Shown here: in pieces, positions 25,745-34,554 of the stretch | Numbering within the stretch: the first letter of the stretch is position 1 | How the letters are laid out: each line of letters starts with the position of its first letter | Notes under the pieces: generated by a model | The model's database searches: none | What the model was told of the DNA's origin: nothing | What the model saw: only the letters and a program-made list of their open reading frames with translations | Origin: Sphingomonas radiodurans | Lineage (GTDB): Bacteria > Pseudomonadota > Alphaproteobacteria > Sphingomonadales > Sphingomonadaceae | Direction of reading: 5' to 3' | DNA: 64,000 bases | Assembly: GCF_020866845.1 (NCBI RefSeq) | Contig: NZ_CP086594.1 | Span: forward strand, 2,762,501-2,826,500 | Position numbers and translations under genes: made by a program

Positions 25745-25902
25745 TGTCGCCCCCATCACTATTACTGCGGGCGTTATGTCTTTTATTTGTAGCGCGATAG
25801 CACAGTTGAAACCGTTTCGGGAACAACGACCAGCATTGTTGCTTAAGCGCCGCGCCGACCAGCCGCGATGCTTTCAGAATAGGCAGGCGCGGCGTTCGTT
25901 GC

Positions 25903-28221
25903 TCAGCGCGCGACGCGAACGCCGCCCATCGTGGCGCGTCCGAGCATTCGGATAACTTCTTCCTCCACCACCGGGCGGCTGAAATAATAGCCCTGAATGT
26001 GGCTGCACCCCTGTTCGCGCAGGATATCGAGTTGGTCGGCATTCTCGACGCCTTCCGCAGTGGTCTCCATGCCGAGCGCCTCGGCGAGCGTCGTGATCGA
26101 CTTGATGATCGCGGTTGCGCCGTCGCTTTTCAGCAGATCGATGATGAAGCTGCGATCGATCTTGATCTTGTCGAACGGGAAAGCGCGCAGATAGCTGAGC
26201 GACGAATAGCCCGTCCCGAAATCGTCGAGCGCGACGCGCACGCCCAGGCTGCGCAGGCTGTGCAGCGAGGCGAGCGTGGTTTCGGGATTGTCGATGAACA
26301 GGCTCTCGGTGATCTCCAGCTCGAGCCGCTGCGGCGGGAGGCCGCTTTCGGACAGCGCCTGAAGGATCACGGTGCTGAGCCCCGGGCTGCGGAACTGCAC
26401 CGGCGAGACGTTCACCGCGACGCGCACATTGTCGGGCCATGAACGCGCGACGCGGCATGCCTCGCGCACCACCCATTCGCCGATCGGCACGATCAGCCCG
26501 GTATCCTCCGCCAGCGGGATGAACTCGACCGGGGAGACGAGCCCACGCTCGGGGTGATTCCAGCGCAAGAGCGCCTCGAACGCCGACACGCGCGATTGCG
26601 ACAGATCGAACAGCGGCTGGAACATCAGCGACAATTGGCCACCGCTGATCGCGTCGTGCAGATCGATTTCCATCTGGCGCCGCTTGCGCGCCTCGGCATC
26701 CATCGCCGGCTCGAAGAAGCGATATCCGCCACGCCCGTCGTGCTTGGCGCGGTACAGCGCGAGATCGGCGTTTTTGGTGAGCGTGACGGCATCGGCACCG
26801 TCGATGCCTAGGATGGCGATCCCGATGCTGGTGCCCGGCACGATGCGGTGCTCGTTGACGATGCAGGGCTCGGCGACGACTCGCGTCAATTCATGCGCGA
26901 TGCGGTCCAGCGTGTTCTTCGTATCGTCCATGACGAGCGCGAATTCGTCGCCACCCAGCCGTGCGACGAAGCCGTCGCCGGCGAACTTGCTCAGGCGCCG
27001 TGCGATGTCGCACAGCAGCGCGTCACCGGTAGGGTGGCCTAGCGTGTCGTTAACCGCCTTGAACTCGTCGAGATCAAGGCAGAACAGTGCCTGCTGCCGG
27101 CCGGCGATCGGGCGCGCGAGCGTGATGGCGAGGTGCTCGCGCAGCAGCACGCGATTGGCCAGCCCCGTGAGGGCGTCGTGCAGCGCCATGTGCGTGATCT
27201 GCCGCTCGCGCGCGCCGATATCGTCGACCATCTGGTTGAAGCTCGCGGCGAGCGTGCCGAGTTCGTCGCGCGTCTCGATCCGCACCTGCGCATATTCGCC
27301 CCTCGCGACCATTCGCGCAGCGCCATCAAGCGCAGTGATCGGCCGCGTGATGCGGCGCGCGAGCAGCCAGCCGCCCGCGCCTGCCGCCGCGACGCCGACA
27401 ACGCCGCACGCCAGCAGCAGCCAGAGCATCGGGCTGTACTCGGCCAGCGCCTTGGTCATGCTGTATTGCAGCAGCAGCATCTGCGGCTCGTCGGTGCGGA
27501 ACGAGGCAATCGGCGAGGCCTGGACGAGCATGCGTTGCCCGCCTTCGCGCCGCTCGATCGCCGCGCCGCGCTGGTCGGCGGGCAAGGTGGCGGCCGGGAC
27601 GATCCGAGGGGCCAAATCGATCGACGCGAGCTTGGCGAGCCGCGCCATCTCGCGCGCGTCGAGCCCGTTGGCGAACACGACCCAGCCCAGCGTGACCGGT
27701 GCCTTGACCGGCGCAGCGGCGGCGTTGAACCGCGTCGTGCCGATCCGCAGTACGCCGCGGCTGCGCCCCTCCTCTAGCGCAGCGTGCAGGTCCCGCGCAT
27801 CTGCCGGGGCAATCCGGCCGCGGAAGCCGACGATCCCCCCGTCGACGCCGACGTAGAAGGCCTGGTCGAGATCGAGCCGCCCGCGCAGCGAATCGAGTGC
27901 CGAGGCGATCGTCGGCGCGTCTTCGGTCGCGACCGCGCCGCGGAAACCGAAGTCGGCCGACAGCACGCGGCTGGCTTCGCCGAGCTGAGCGTAGCGCATC
28001 GCGGTGACGCGATCGAACACCTTGGCGCTCGCTTCCATCTCGCTCTTGATCATGCGTTCGGCGGTGCTGTTGATCCCGGTCCTGGCGCCGATCAGGATCA
28101 TTGCCGTTACCAGCGCAAAGAGCGCGGCATAGAACAGCGTCAGCTTTGCAGTCAGCGATCCTGCGACCTTGCCGGCGAGGGCTGCGGCAAGGGAGCGGAG
28201 GGCAAGGATCGCGTGCGGCAT
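25903..28221 (-). CDS. Membrane GGDEF-EAL protein (c-di-GMP synthesis/breakdown)
   Basis: 772-residue inner-membrane protein. Order: TM1 (about 25-45), periplasmic sensor region of about 230 residues, TM2 (about 280-300), HAMP (about 300-355), GGDEF (motif 'RLGGDEF' near 420) and EAL ('EALLRW' near 546). EAL catalytic positions are intact: 'EALLR', 'VNVSP', 'DDFGTGYSS', 'KIDRSF', 'EGVE'. Both activities may therefore work. The start at 28221 is four bases after the stop of the upstream cupredoxin gene, so the two are coupled. With the globin and DUF3034 genes diverging next door, the sensor region may read a redox, gas or copper signal; that is inference. Confidence 0.9.
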   Translation of the reverse strand: MPHAILALRSLAAALAGKVAGSLTAKLTLFYAALFALVTAMILIGARTGINSTAERMIKSEMEASAKVFDRVTAMRYAQLGEASRVLSADFGFRGAVATEDAPTIASALDSLRGRLDLDQAFYVGVDGGIVGFRGRIAPADARDLHAALEEGRSRGVLRIGTTRFNAAAAPVKAPVTLGWVVFANGLDAREMARLAKLASIDLAPRIVPAATLPADQRGAAIERREGGQRMLVQASPIASFRTDEPQMLLLQYSMTKALAEYSPMLWLLLACGVVGVAAAGAGGWLLARRITRPITALDGAARMVARGEYAQVRIETRDELGTLAASFNQMVDDIGARERQITHMALHDALTGLANRVLLREHLAITLARPIAGRQQALFCLDLDEFKAVNDTLGHPTGDALLCDIARRLSKFAGDGFVARLGGDEFALVMDDTKNTLDRIAHELTRVVAEPCIVNEHRIVPGTSIGIAILGIDGADAVTLTKNADLALYRAKHDGRGGYRFFEPAMDAEARKRRQMEIDLHDAISGGQLSLMFQPLFDLSQSRVSAFEALLRWNHPERGLVSPVEFIPLAEDTGLIVPIGEWVVREACRVARSWPDNVRVAVNVSPVQFRSPGLSTVILQALSESGLPPQRLELEITESLFIDNPETTLASLHSLRSLGVRVALDDFGTGYSSLSYLRAFPFDKIKIDRSFIIDLLKSDGATAIIKSITTLAEALGMETTAEGVENADQLDILREQGCSHIQGYYFSRPVVEEEVIRMLGRATMGGVRVAR

Positions 28222-28225
28222 CGGG

Positions 28226-28831
28226 TTAGCGCAGAATGATGGTGATGCGCTTGGCGACGTCGCCCGTCGCCGGCACATCGAGCGGGAAGGACATTTCGTT
28301 CAGCTTCGATCGCAGCCGCGGGTGCCAGATGGTCAGCTGCGACCGGCCAGCCGTGACGCCGGCGATCCGCGCGTCGCCGGCACTGCCCGTTTTGTCCGCA
28401 AACGGCGTGTCGACGACCTTGATGAAGCCCGACATCGTATCGTGGATGTTGCAGCCGAGCGCCACCGCACCCAGGGTCTTGAAGGTGTAGCTGCGGCTTT
28501 CATCCTTGCCGAACAGCTTCAGTTCGAACTTCGCCGGCTTCGAGAAGCTGTAGACGTGGTGGCGAACCTTGTCCTGATTGGGGAAGCTGACCGTCGCGCC
28601 GACCGGCACGATCAAGGTGCCGGGATTGAACGCGATGTTCCGCTGCACCATCGCGTTCGCCCAGGGGAAGCGGAGCGGCCCGGCAGGCGCTCCGGCGGCC
28701 GGATGGATCGTGACCACCGCATCGGGCACCGCCGCGCCCGCCGCGTCGACGATGCGGACGGTGACGGTGCCGGCAAGGGCGGGAAGCGGGGCAGCGAGGC
28801 AGGTTGCGGCGAGGACGATCGCGATCTTCAT
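28226..28831 (-). CDS. Periplasmic cupredoxin-like protein ('methylamine utilization' annotation type)
   Basis: 201-residue exported protein (signal peptide residues 1 to about 20, 'AAPLPALA'). The C-terminal half is plastocyanin-like: 'FPNQDKVRHHVYSFS' supplies the first copper His and 'LGCNIHDTMSGF' the Cys, second His and Met of a type 1 copper site. The N-terminal ~60 residues look like a carboxypeptidase-regulatory-type beta domain. Homologues are often labelled methylamine utilization proteins, yet no mau genes are present, so the label is probably misleading. It is coupled to the GGDEF-EAL gene and may be its periplasmic partner. Confidence 0.83.
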   Translation of the reverse strand: MKIAIVLAATCLAAPLPALAGTVTVRIVDAAGAAVPDAVVTIHPAAGAPAGPLRFPWANAMVQRNIAFNPGTLIVPVGATVSFPNQDKVRHHVYSFSKPAKFELKLFGKDESRSYTFKTLGAVALGCNIHDTMSGFIKVVDTPFADKTGSAGDARIAGVTAGRSQLTIWHPRLRSKLNEMSFPLDVPATGDVAKRITIILR

Positions 28832-28903
28832 GCCGCCGCTATCGCCGCAATGCGTCAAACTCTCGTAAACGCACGCGGGCAGCCGGACGGATCAACCGAA
28901 CCT

Positions 28904-28917
28904 TAACCACGAATGGT
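28904..28917. promoter_or_regulatory. Small inverted repeat in divergent promoter
   Basis: AACCA-cgaa-TGGTT, perfect 5-bp arms, 15 bp before the DUF3034 start and within the 100-bp divergent region to the cupredoxin gene. It could be an operator for both units; no regulator is known. Confidence 0.25.
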
Positions 28918-28931
28918 TCATCCGACTGGAT

Positions 28932-29822
28932 ATGAACCGCCGCCTCCGCGCTCGTTGCCTGACGTCGATCATGGGCATCGCCATCAGTCTCGGCGCTGCA
29001 TCGTCCGCCACCGCGCAGGATCTCGGCGCGCCGGGCAAGCTGCTGCTGACCAACGGCATCAGCACGATCGAGGGCGCTGCAGGCGGCGGGCTCACCCCAT
29101 GGGCGGTGATCGCGGGTAACGCGACGAAGGACGGCGTCGGCGTGCAGGCGAGCGCCACCGTCGCCGAACTGCGCGACTACGATTTCCGGAGTTTTTCCGT
29201 CGCGGCCGGCGCGTGGAATCGGGTGGAGCTGAGCTTCGCGCGGCAAGTGTTCGACACCAACAAGGTCGGCGGCGCGCTTGGCCTCGGCAACGATTTCAAG
29301 TTCGACCAGGACGTGTGGGGCGCGAAGGTGCGCGTTGCCGGCGACATGGTCTACGGCCCCGAATGGATGCCCGCGATCGCGGTCGGCGTGCAGTACAAGA
29401 AGAGCCTCGATGCGCCGATCGTCACGGCGGTGGGCGCGGCGGAGCGCGAGGGGGCGGATTATTTTGCTTCGGCGACGAAGCTGTTTCTGCGCTGGTCGCT
29501 GCTCACCAACGTCACCGTGCGCGCGACCAAGGCGAACCAGCTCGGCCTGCTCGGCCATGGCGGTGCGCTCGGCAATCGCCACCAGCTCCAGGTCGAGGGA
29601 TCGGCGGCCTATCAATTCTCGCGCCGCTTCGTGGTGGGGGCGGAATATCGCACCAAGCCGAGCAACCTCGCCATCGCGCGCGAGGATGATTGGTGGGACG
29701 CCTTCGCCGCATACGGCATCAACCGGCACCTGACCGCGACCGTCGCCTATACTGACCTCGGCTCGATCGCGACGTTCGACAAGCAGCGCGGTGTGCTGTT
29801 CCAGCTGCAGGGCAGCTTCTGA
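28932..29822 (+). CDS. DUF3034 family protein, probable outer-membrane beta-barrel
   Basis: 296-residue exported protein with a signal peptide (cleaved after about 'SSATA', residue 28). 'LGAPGKLLLTNGISTIEGAAGGGLTPWAVI' near the N-terminus is typical of DUF3034. The rest alternates hydrophobic and polar residues and ends in an aromatic residue (QLQGSF), as expected for an outer-membrane barrel. Function is unknown. It is the first gene of a two-gene unit with a truncated globin and lies divergent from the cupredoxin/GGDEF-EAL pair. No strong ribosome-binding site is visible before the ATG. Confidence 0.83.
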   Translation: MNRRLRARCLTSIMGIAISLGAASSATAQDLGAPGKLLLTNGISTIEGAAGGGLTPWAVIAGNATKDGVGVQASATVAELRDYDFRSFSVAAGAWNRVELSFARQVFDTNKVGGALGLGNDFKFDQDVWGAKVRVAGDMVYGPEWMPAIAVGVQYKKSLDAPIVTAVGAAEREGADYFASATKLFLRWSLLTNVTVRATKANQLGLLGHGGALGNRHQLQVEGSAAYQFSRRFVVGAEYRTKPSNLAIAREDDWWDAFAAYGINRHLTATVAYTDLGSIATFDKQRGVLFQLQGSF

Positions 29823-29845
29823 TTCTGCCCCTCGGAGAAACCCGC

Positions 29846-30334
29846 ATGTTCCTCGCCGCGCTCGCCTTGTTACTTGCCCCGCAGGGCACACCGGTTGCTG
29901 CGCATGCGATGCCGGGGGAAGGAGCGGTCGATCCCTACCAGGTGGACGCGGCCAATGCCGGCGCGCGGCCGTTCGAGGGCGACGCGATGGCGCGCGCGTT
30001 CAACGGTCAGGAGGGCATCCGCCGCATCGTCGACGATTTCGTCGCGAGGAACTTCGCCGATCCGCGCGTCGGCGAGATCTTCATGAATCAGGACAAGATC
30101 CGCTTCAAACGCACGCTGTTCGAGCAATTCTGCTACATTCTCAACGCCGGGTGCAGCTACACCGGGCGCGACATGCGCGCGGCGCACAAGGATATGGGCG
30201 TCCAGCAAGCGGACATGAACCGCGTGGTCGAGAACCTGCAGGCCGCGATGCAGGCCGAGGGCGTGCCGTTCGCCGCACAGAACCGCTTCCTTGCCAAGCT
30301 CGCACCGATGCGCCGCGACGTGGTGGGGCGCTAA
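29846..30334 (+). CDS. Group 1 truncated hemoglobin with signal peptide
   Basis: 162-residue protein whose first ~20 residues form a signal peptide (LAALALLLAPQGTPVAAHA), so the globin is predicted to be periplasmic, unlike most truncated hemoglobins. The heme domain has 'VARNFADPRVGEIF' (helices B-C) and the proximal His probably H114 in 'RAAHKDMGV'. Two cysteines (about 96 and 103) flank helix E and could form a disulfide in the periplasm. It may bind oxygen or nitric oxide. It is 23 bp after DUF3034 and probably co-transcribed. ATG preceded by CGGAGAAA. Confidence 0.87.
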   Translation: MFLAALALLLAPQGTPVAAHAMPGEGAVDPYQVDAANAGARPFEGDAMARAFNGQEGIRRIVDDFVARNFADPRVGEIFMNQDKIRFKRTLFEQFCYILNAGCSYTGRDMRAAHKDMGVQQADMNRVVENLQAAMQAEGVPFAAQNRFLAKLAPMRRDVVGR

Positions 30335-30460
30335 GCGCCGAACCCGAAGGTCGCTGGCCATCACTTGAGCATAGTTCGTTGAGGCGGAGACGTTGCCCCT
30401 CGCCCGGCAGCGTGGCATAGGCGCGCGCCCCGCGGGTCGGCCCCCCAACGACAGGACGAT

Positions 30461-31765
30461 ATGGTGGATAGCGATACGACACCGCGCGCGCTCGGGCTCG
30501 ATTTCGGGACGACCAACACCGTCGCCGCGCTCGCCGATGGGGCAGGGGGCACGCATCTGGTAGAATTTGCCGGCGAGCTTGCCACCGGCGCGGTCTTCCG
30601 CTCGGCGCTGTGCTTCTGGGAAGAGCAAAGCGCCTGGAACGGCATTGCGCACGAGGCGGGACCGTGGGCGATCGACGAATACCTCCAATCGCCGCTCGAC
30701 AGCCGCTTCGTCCAGTCGTTCAAGACCGTCGCGGCGAGCCCGTCGTTCGAACGCGCGCTGATCTTCAACAAGCCGTTCCGCTTCGAGGATCTCGGGCGGT
30801 TGTTCATCCAGCGGCTGGTGGCGCATGCCGGCGGCGCGCTCGACGATCGCCCACGGCGGGTGATCGTCGGCCGACCGGTCGAATATGCCGGCGCGCGGCC
30901 CGATCAGGCGCTCGCCCGGCAGCGCTACGATCTAATGCTCGAAGGGTTCGGGATCGAGCTGCACTATGTCTACGAGCCGCTCGGCGCGGCGTTCAGCTAT
31001 GCCGCGCGGCTGACCGAGCCGGCGACGATCCTGGTGGCGGACTTCGGCGGCGGCACGACCGACTTCTCGATCGTCCGCGTCGCCGAGCCGGGCGCCGCGC
31101 GCCGTTGCGTCCCGCTCGCCTCGGCGGGCATCGGCATCGCGGGGGACCGCTTCGACCAGCGGATCGTCGATCGGCTGGTGCTGCCGCTGCTCGGCAAGGG
31201 CGGGCAGTATCGCTCGTTCGGCAAGCTGCTCGATATCCCCGGCGGCTATTTCACCGATTTCGCCGATTGGTCACGCCTCGCGATGATGCGCAACCGCCGT
31301 ACGCTGGAGGAATTGCGCAAGTTGCAGCGCGATGCGGTCGATCCGGCGCCGATCGGGCGGATGATCGCGCTGATCGAGCATGAGCAGGGCTTCCCGATGT
31401 ACGATGCGGTGGGCGAGCTGAAGCGCGCGCTCTCCGCCAGCGAGGAAGCGGTGTTCGCCTTCGACGGCGGCGGCGTGGAGATCGCGGAGACGGTGCGGCG
31501 GGCGGACTTCGAGGCGTGGATCGCGGACGATCTGCGGCGGATCGAAGCGGCGCTGGATACCGCGCTGGCGCGCGCGGGGCTCGAGGGCGGCGCGATCGAC
31601 CGGGTGTTCCTGACCGGCGGCTCCTCGCTGATCCCCGCGATCCGCGCGCTCTTCGATCGGCGCTTCGGCACCGAACGGATCGCCACCGGCGGCGAGCTTA
31701 CCTCGATCGCACACGGGCTGGCGCTGATCGGCAACGAGCCAGATCCGAGCGAATGGGTCGCCTGA
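30461..31765 (+). CDS. Hsp70 family protein, YegD-like
   Basis: 434-residue actin-fold ATPase related to the Hsp70 nucleotide-binding domain. Phosphate 1 loop 'LGLDFGTTNT' (about 11-20), phosphate 2 'VADFGGGTTDFS', and adenosine motif 'VFLTGGSSLIPAIR'. It ends after the ATPase domain with no peptide-binding domain, like E. coli YegD (450 residues). Role unknown; YegD-type proteins are called putative chaperones without firm proof. ATG at 30461, with GGACGAT upstream. No obvious operon partner; the FAD oxidase gene begins 127 bp later. Confidence 0.88.
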   Translation: MVDSDTTPRALGLDFGTTNTVAALADGAGGTHLVEFAGELATGAVFRSALCFWEEQSAWNGIAHEAGPWAIDEYLQSPLDSRFVQSFKTVAASPSFERALIFNKPFRFEDLGRLFIQRLVAHAGGALDDRPRRVIVGRPVEYAGARPDQALARQRYDLMLEGFGIELHYVYEPLGAAFSYAARLTEPATILVADFGGGTTDFSIVRVAEPGAARRCVPLASAGIGIAGDRFDQRIVDRLVLPLLGKGGQYRSFGKLLDIPGGYFTDFADWSRLAMMRNRRTLEELRKLQRDAVDPAPIGRMIALIEHEQGFPMYDAVGELKRALSASEEAVFAFDGGGVEIAETVRRADFEAWIADDLRRIEAALDTALARAGLEGGAIDRVFLTGGSSLIPAIRALFDRRFGTERIATGGELTSIAHGLALIGNEPDPSEWVA

Positions 31766-31892
31766 CCTCCGTGGCGCACACGCAACCGGTGATCTGAAAA
31801 GTCCGCCGCTTGAGACGTGCGCCGGACGATGGCTCCGCGACATCGTCCGTCGGTGGCGCTTCCACCGCGAAGCCGGTATTGCGGGATCACCC

Positions 31893-33293
31893 ATGCTTCA
31901 TGCGCCCACTCCCGTCCGCGCCTCGCTCGATCCCGCAGTGCTCGATGCGCTCCGCAGCCGGTTCGGCGAGCAGCTCGATCTGCGCGAGTCGATCCGCACG
32001 CAGCATGGATCGAGCGAGGCGCATTTCGCGACCGTGCTGCCCGATGCCGTGGTCTTCGCGCGCTCGACGCAGGACGTGGTCGATCTCGTCAACATCTGCG
32101 TGCCCGCCCGCGTGCCGATCGTTCCGTTCGGCGCGGGCACGTCGATCGAGGGCAATGCCGTGCCGGTGCGTGGCGGCATCAGCCTGAACATGGCCGAGAT
32201 GAACCGCATCGTCGCGGTCCGCGCGGAGGACTTCGACTGCACGGTGGAGGCCGGCGTGCGGCGCGAACAGCTCAACGAGCATCTGCGCGATACCGGGCTG
32301 TTCTTCCCGATCGATCCGGGCGCGAACGCGACGCTGGGCGGCATGGCCTCGACGCGCGCGAGCGGCACCAATGCGGTGCGCTACGGCACGATGCGCGAGG
32401 CGGTGCTGAACCTGACGGTGGTGACGCCCGACGGCCGCGTAATCAGCACCGCGCGGCGCGCGCGCAAGTCGGCCGCCGGCTACGATCTCACGCGGCTATA
32501 CGTCGGCGCGGACGGGACGCTCGGCATCATCACCGAAGTGACGCTGCGGCTGCACCCGATCCCGGAGGTGATCTCGTCGGCGGTGTGCGGCTTCGCGACG
32601 CTCGAGGGCGCGGTCGACACCGTGGTGCAGGCGATCCAGCTCGGCGTGCCGCTGGCGCGGGTCGAATTGCTCGACGACGTTCAGATCCGCGCGGTGAACC
32701 TGTGGTCGAAGCTCGATCTGCCCGAGGTCACGACCTTGTTCTTCGAGTTCCACGGATCGCCCGCTGGCGTCGCCGAGCAGGTTGAGCTGGTGCGCGGGCA
32801 CGCGGCGGAGAATGGCGGCGGCGACTTCGCCTGGTCGAACCGGCCCGAGGAGCGCGCGCGGCTGTGGAAGGCGCGGCACGAGGCTTATTATGCCGCGATC
32901 GCGCTGCGCCCGGGCGGGGTCGGCTGGACGACTGACGTGTGCGTGCCGATCAGCCGGCTCACCGAATGTATCGCGCTGACCAAGCAGGATCTCGAACGCG
33001 CAAGCGTGCCGGCGACGATCGTCGGCCATGTCGGCGACGGCAATTTCCACGTCATCTTCTCGCTCGATCCCGATAGCGCCGCGGAACACGCCGAGGTGGC
33101 GGCGATCAACGACCGGATGGTCGAGCGCGCGCTGGCGATGGATGGCACGTGCACCGGCGAACACGGCATCGGGCTGGGCAAGCAGCCGTGGCTGGTCGCG
33201 GAACTTGGCGAGGCGGTCGACGTGATGCGCGCGATCAAGCGCACGCTCGATCCGCACGATCTGTTCAATCCGGGCAAGATCTTCGCGCTCTAA
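31893..33293 (+). CDS. FAD-linked 2-hydroxyacid oxidase (GlcD / D-lactate dehydrogenase type)
   Basis: 466-residue flavoprotein of the GlcD/DLD family that oxidises D-lactate, glycolate or another 2-hydroxyacid. The FAD-binding PCMH domain is at about 40-215 ('VPIVPFGAGTSIEGNAVP', 'GANATLGGMASTRASGTNAVRYG'). The C-terminal cap has 'GHVGDGNFHVIF' and the closing 'TGEHGIGLGKQPW...FNPGKIF' motif. No iron-sulfur partner (GlcE/F) is present, so it is probably a single-subunit D-lactate dehydrogenase-like enzyme. It lies just outside the sulfoquinovose locus on the opposite strand and is separated from yeiH by a paired hairpin element. Confidence 0.88.
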   Translation: MLHAPTPVRASLDPAVLDALRSRFGEQLDLRESIRTQHGSSEAHFATVLPDAVVFARSTQDVVDLVNICVPARVPIVPFGAGTSIEGNAVPVRGGISLNMAEMNRIVAVRAEDFDCTVEAGVRREQLNEHLRDTGLFFPIDPGANATLGGMASTRASGTNAVRYGTMREAVLNLTVVTPDGRVISTARRARKSAAGYDLTRLYVGADGTLGIITEVTLRLHPIPEVISSAVCGFATLEGAVDTVVQAIQLGVPLARVELLDDVQIRAVNLWSKLDLPEVTTLFFEFHGSPAGVAEQVELVRGHAAENGGGDFAWSNRPEERARLWKARHEAYYAAIALRPGGVGWTTDVCVPISRLTECIALTKQDLERASVPATIVGHVGDGNFHVIFSLDPDSAAEHAEVAAINDRMVERALAMDGTCTGEHGIGLGKQPWLVAELGEAVDVMRAIKRTLDPHDLFNPGKIFAL

Positions 33294-33295
33294 CT

Positions 33296-33405
33296 CCCCT
33301 CCCGCTCGCGGGAGGGGTCGGGGGAGGGCGTGTCTTTGGTCGCCGCACGTGTCCCTGTTTGGACAGCCCCTCCCCCAGCCCCTCCCGCAAGCGGGAGGGG
33401 AGTAA
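33296..33405. repeat. Paired palindromic repeat, family C copy 1
   Basis: Left hairpin 'cccctcccgctcgcgggagggg' and right hairpin 'cccctcccgcaagcgggagggg' with C/G-rich flanks 'tcgggggagggc' and 'gcccctccccca' pairing across the middle. It separates convergent genes and abuts both stops; probably a bidirectional terminator too. Confidence 0.8.
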
Positions 33406-34449
33406 TTAAAGAAGCAGCAGCGCAGCGGCGAGCGACAGCAGCAGCGCCGCCAGCGACGCCGCGAGGATCACCAGCAGCGGCTTCATCCCCGTCTCGAGCA
33501 GCGAACTCATCGGCGCGCGGATGCCCGTCGCGGCGACCGCGCACGCGAGGCACGCGGTCGCGATATCCTGCGCGCCGCGGCCGACGACCGCGGGGATAAC
33601 GCCGAGCGAGTTGATCCCGGCAAACACGAAGAAGCCGACGACGAACCACGGCAGCGTGATGCCCGTCTTCTTGCCGTCCTCGGGCCGGTAGAAGGCCGCG
33701 ACCAGCGCGAGCACCGGGGCGAGCAGCGCGACGCGCGTCAGCTTCACGATCGCCGCGATCTGCCCGGCGGTGTCGGAATAGCTGTAGCCCGCGCCGAGCG
33801 CCTGCGCGACATCGTGGATCGACGCGCCGAGCACGAAGCCCGCCTGCCGGTCGCTGAGGCCAAGCTGGTGCGCGAGGCTGGGGTAGAGGAACATTGCCGC
33901 CGCGCTCGCCGCGGAAATGCCGACGAGCACGAGCGCGAGCTGCGCCTGGTTGGCGCGGCGCTCGCCCAGCGTGGTCGCCAGCGCCATCGCCGCCGACGCG
34001 CCGCAGATCGCCACCGCGCCGCCCGCCAGCGTGCCGAACGCGCTCCCCAGGTTTGTCGCGCGCGCAACGAGGATTCCGGCGCCGAGCGTCAGCAGCAGGA
34101 TCACGACCACCGCCAGCAAGGTCATTGGCCCAAGCCCGGCGATCTGCCCCACCGTGATCCGCGCGCCGACGAGCACGATGCCCCAGCGCAGCAGCGTCTT
34201 GGAGGCGAAGCTGAGCCCCGGCGTCATCCGCGGATCTGCGCCGAGGAAGTTTAGCGCGAGCCCAATCAGCAGCGCCATCAACGTGAGCGGTGCATTGTAA
34301 TGATCCGCCACAAGCGCCGCCGCCATCGTCGCGAGCACCGCAACCATCAGCCCGGGGACGAGATCGCGCCAGCTATGCGGCGGCGCGGGCTCGAGATCGT
34401 TGTAGAGATCCGCCGCGAGCGGCAGCGTGGCGTATTTGGTCACTGGCAC
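33406..34449 (-). CDS. yeiH: YeiH family putative anion (sulfate/sulfite) exporter
   Basis: 347-residue inner-membrane protein with about ten hydrophobic helices. Family stretches include 'LRWGIVLVGARI', 'ICGASAAMAL' and 'GASIHDVAQALGAGYSYS', typical of the YeiH/PSE family (putative sulfate exporter; substrate unproven). It is the last gene of the minus-strand unit AKR-monooxygenase-sulfoquinovosidase, so exporting sulfite or sulfate released from sulfoquinovose is a sensible role. The start is a GTG (34449, or 34443), since no ATG precedes the first helix. A palindromic element lies between it and the GH31 gene. Confidence 0.86.
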   Translation of the reverse strand: MPVTKYATLPLAADLYNDLEPAPPHSWRDLVPGLMVAVLATMAAALVADHYNAPLTLMALLIGLALNFLGADPRMTPGLSFASKTLLRWGIVLVGARITVGQIAGLGPMTLLAVVVILLLTLGAGILVARATNLGSAFGTLAGGAVAICGASAAMALATTLGERRANQAQLALVLVGISAASAAAMFLYPSLAHQLGLSDRQAGFVLGASIHDVAQALGAGYSYSDTAGQIAAIVKLTRVALLAPVLALVAAFYRPEDGKKTGITLPWFVVGFFVFAGINSLGVIPAVVGRGAQDIATACLACAVAATGIRAPMSSLLETGMKPLLVILAASLAALLLSLAAALLLL

Positions 34450-34452
34450 CCC

Positions 34453-34528
34453 CGTTCGTCCCGAGCGAAGTCGAGGGACATGTCCCAGGCGCTGCGTATG
34501 GTGTCTCGACTTTGCTCGACACGAACGG
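34453..34528. repeat. Palindromic repeat, family D (short form) copy 2
   Basis: Ends 'ccgttcgtcccgagcgaagtcgag' region and 'ctcgactttgctcgacacgaacgg' region mirror each other over 76 bp. It fills the gap between the GH31 and yeiH genes of one transcription unit. Confidence 0.75.
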
Positions 34529-34554
34529 GTTGGGGTGGGGCCATTCTGACCAAC

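Noticed and set aside
28226..28831. Methylamine utilisation gene
   Set aside because: No mau cluster is present, and the protein is simply a cupredoxin next to a signalling gene.
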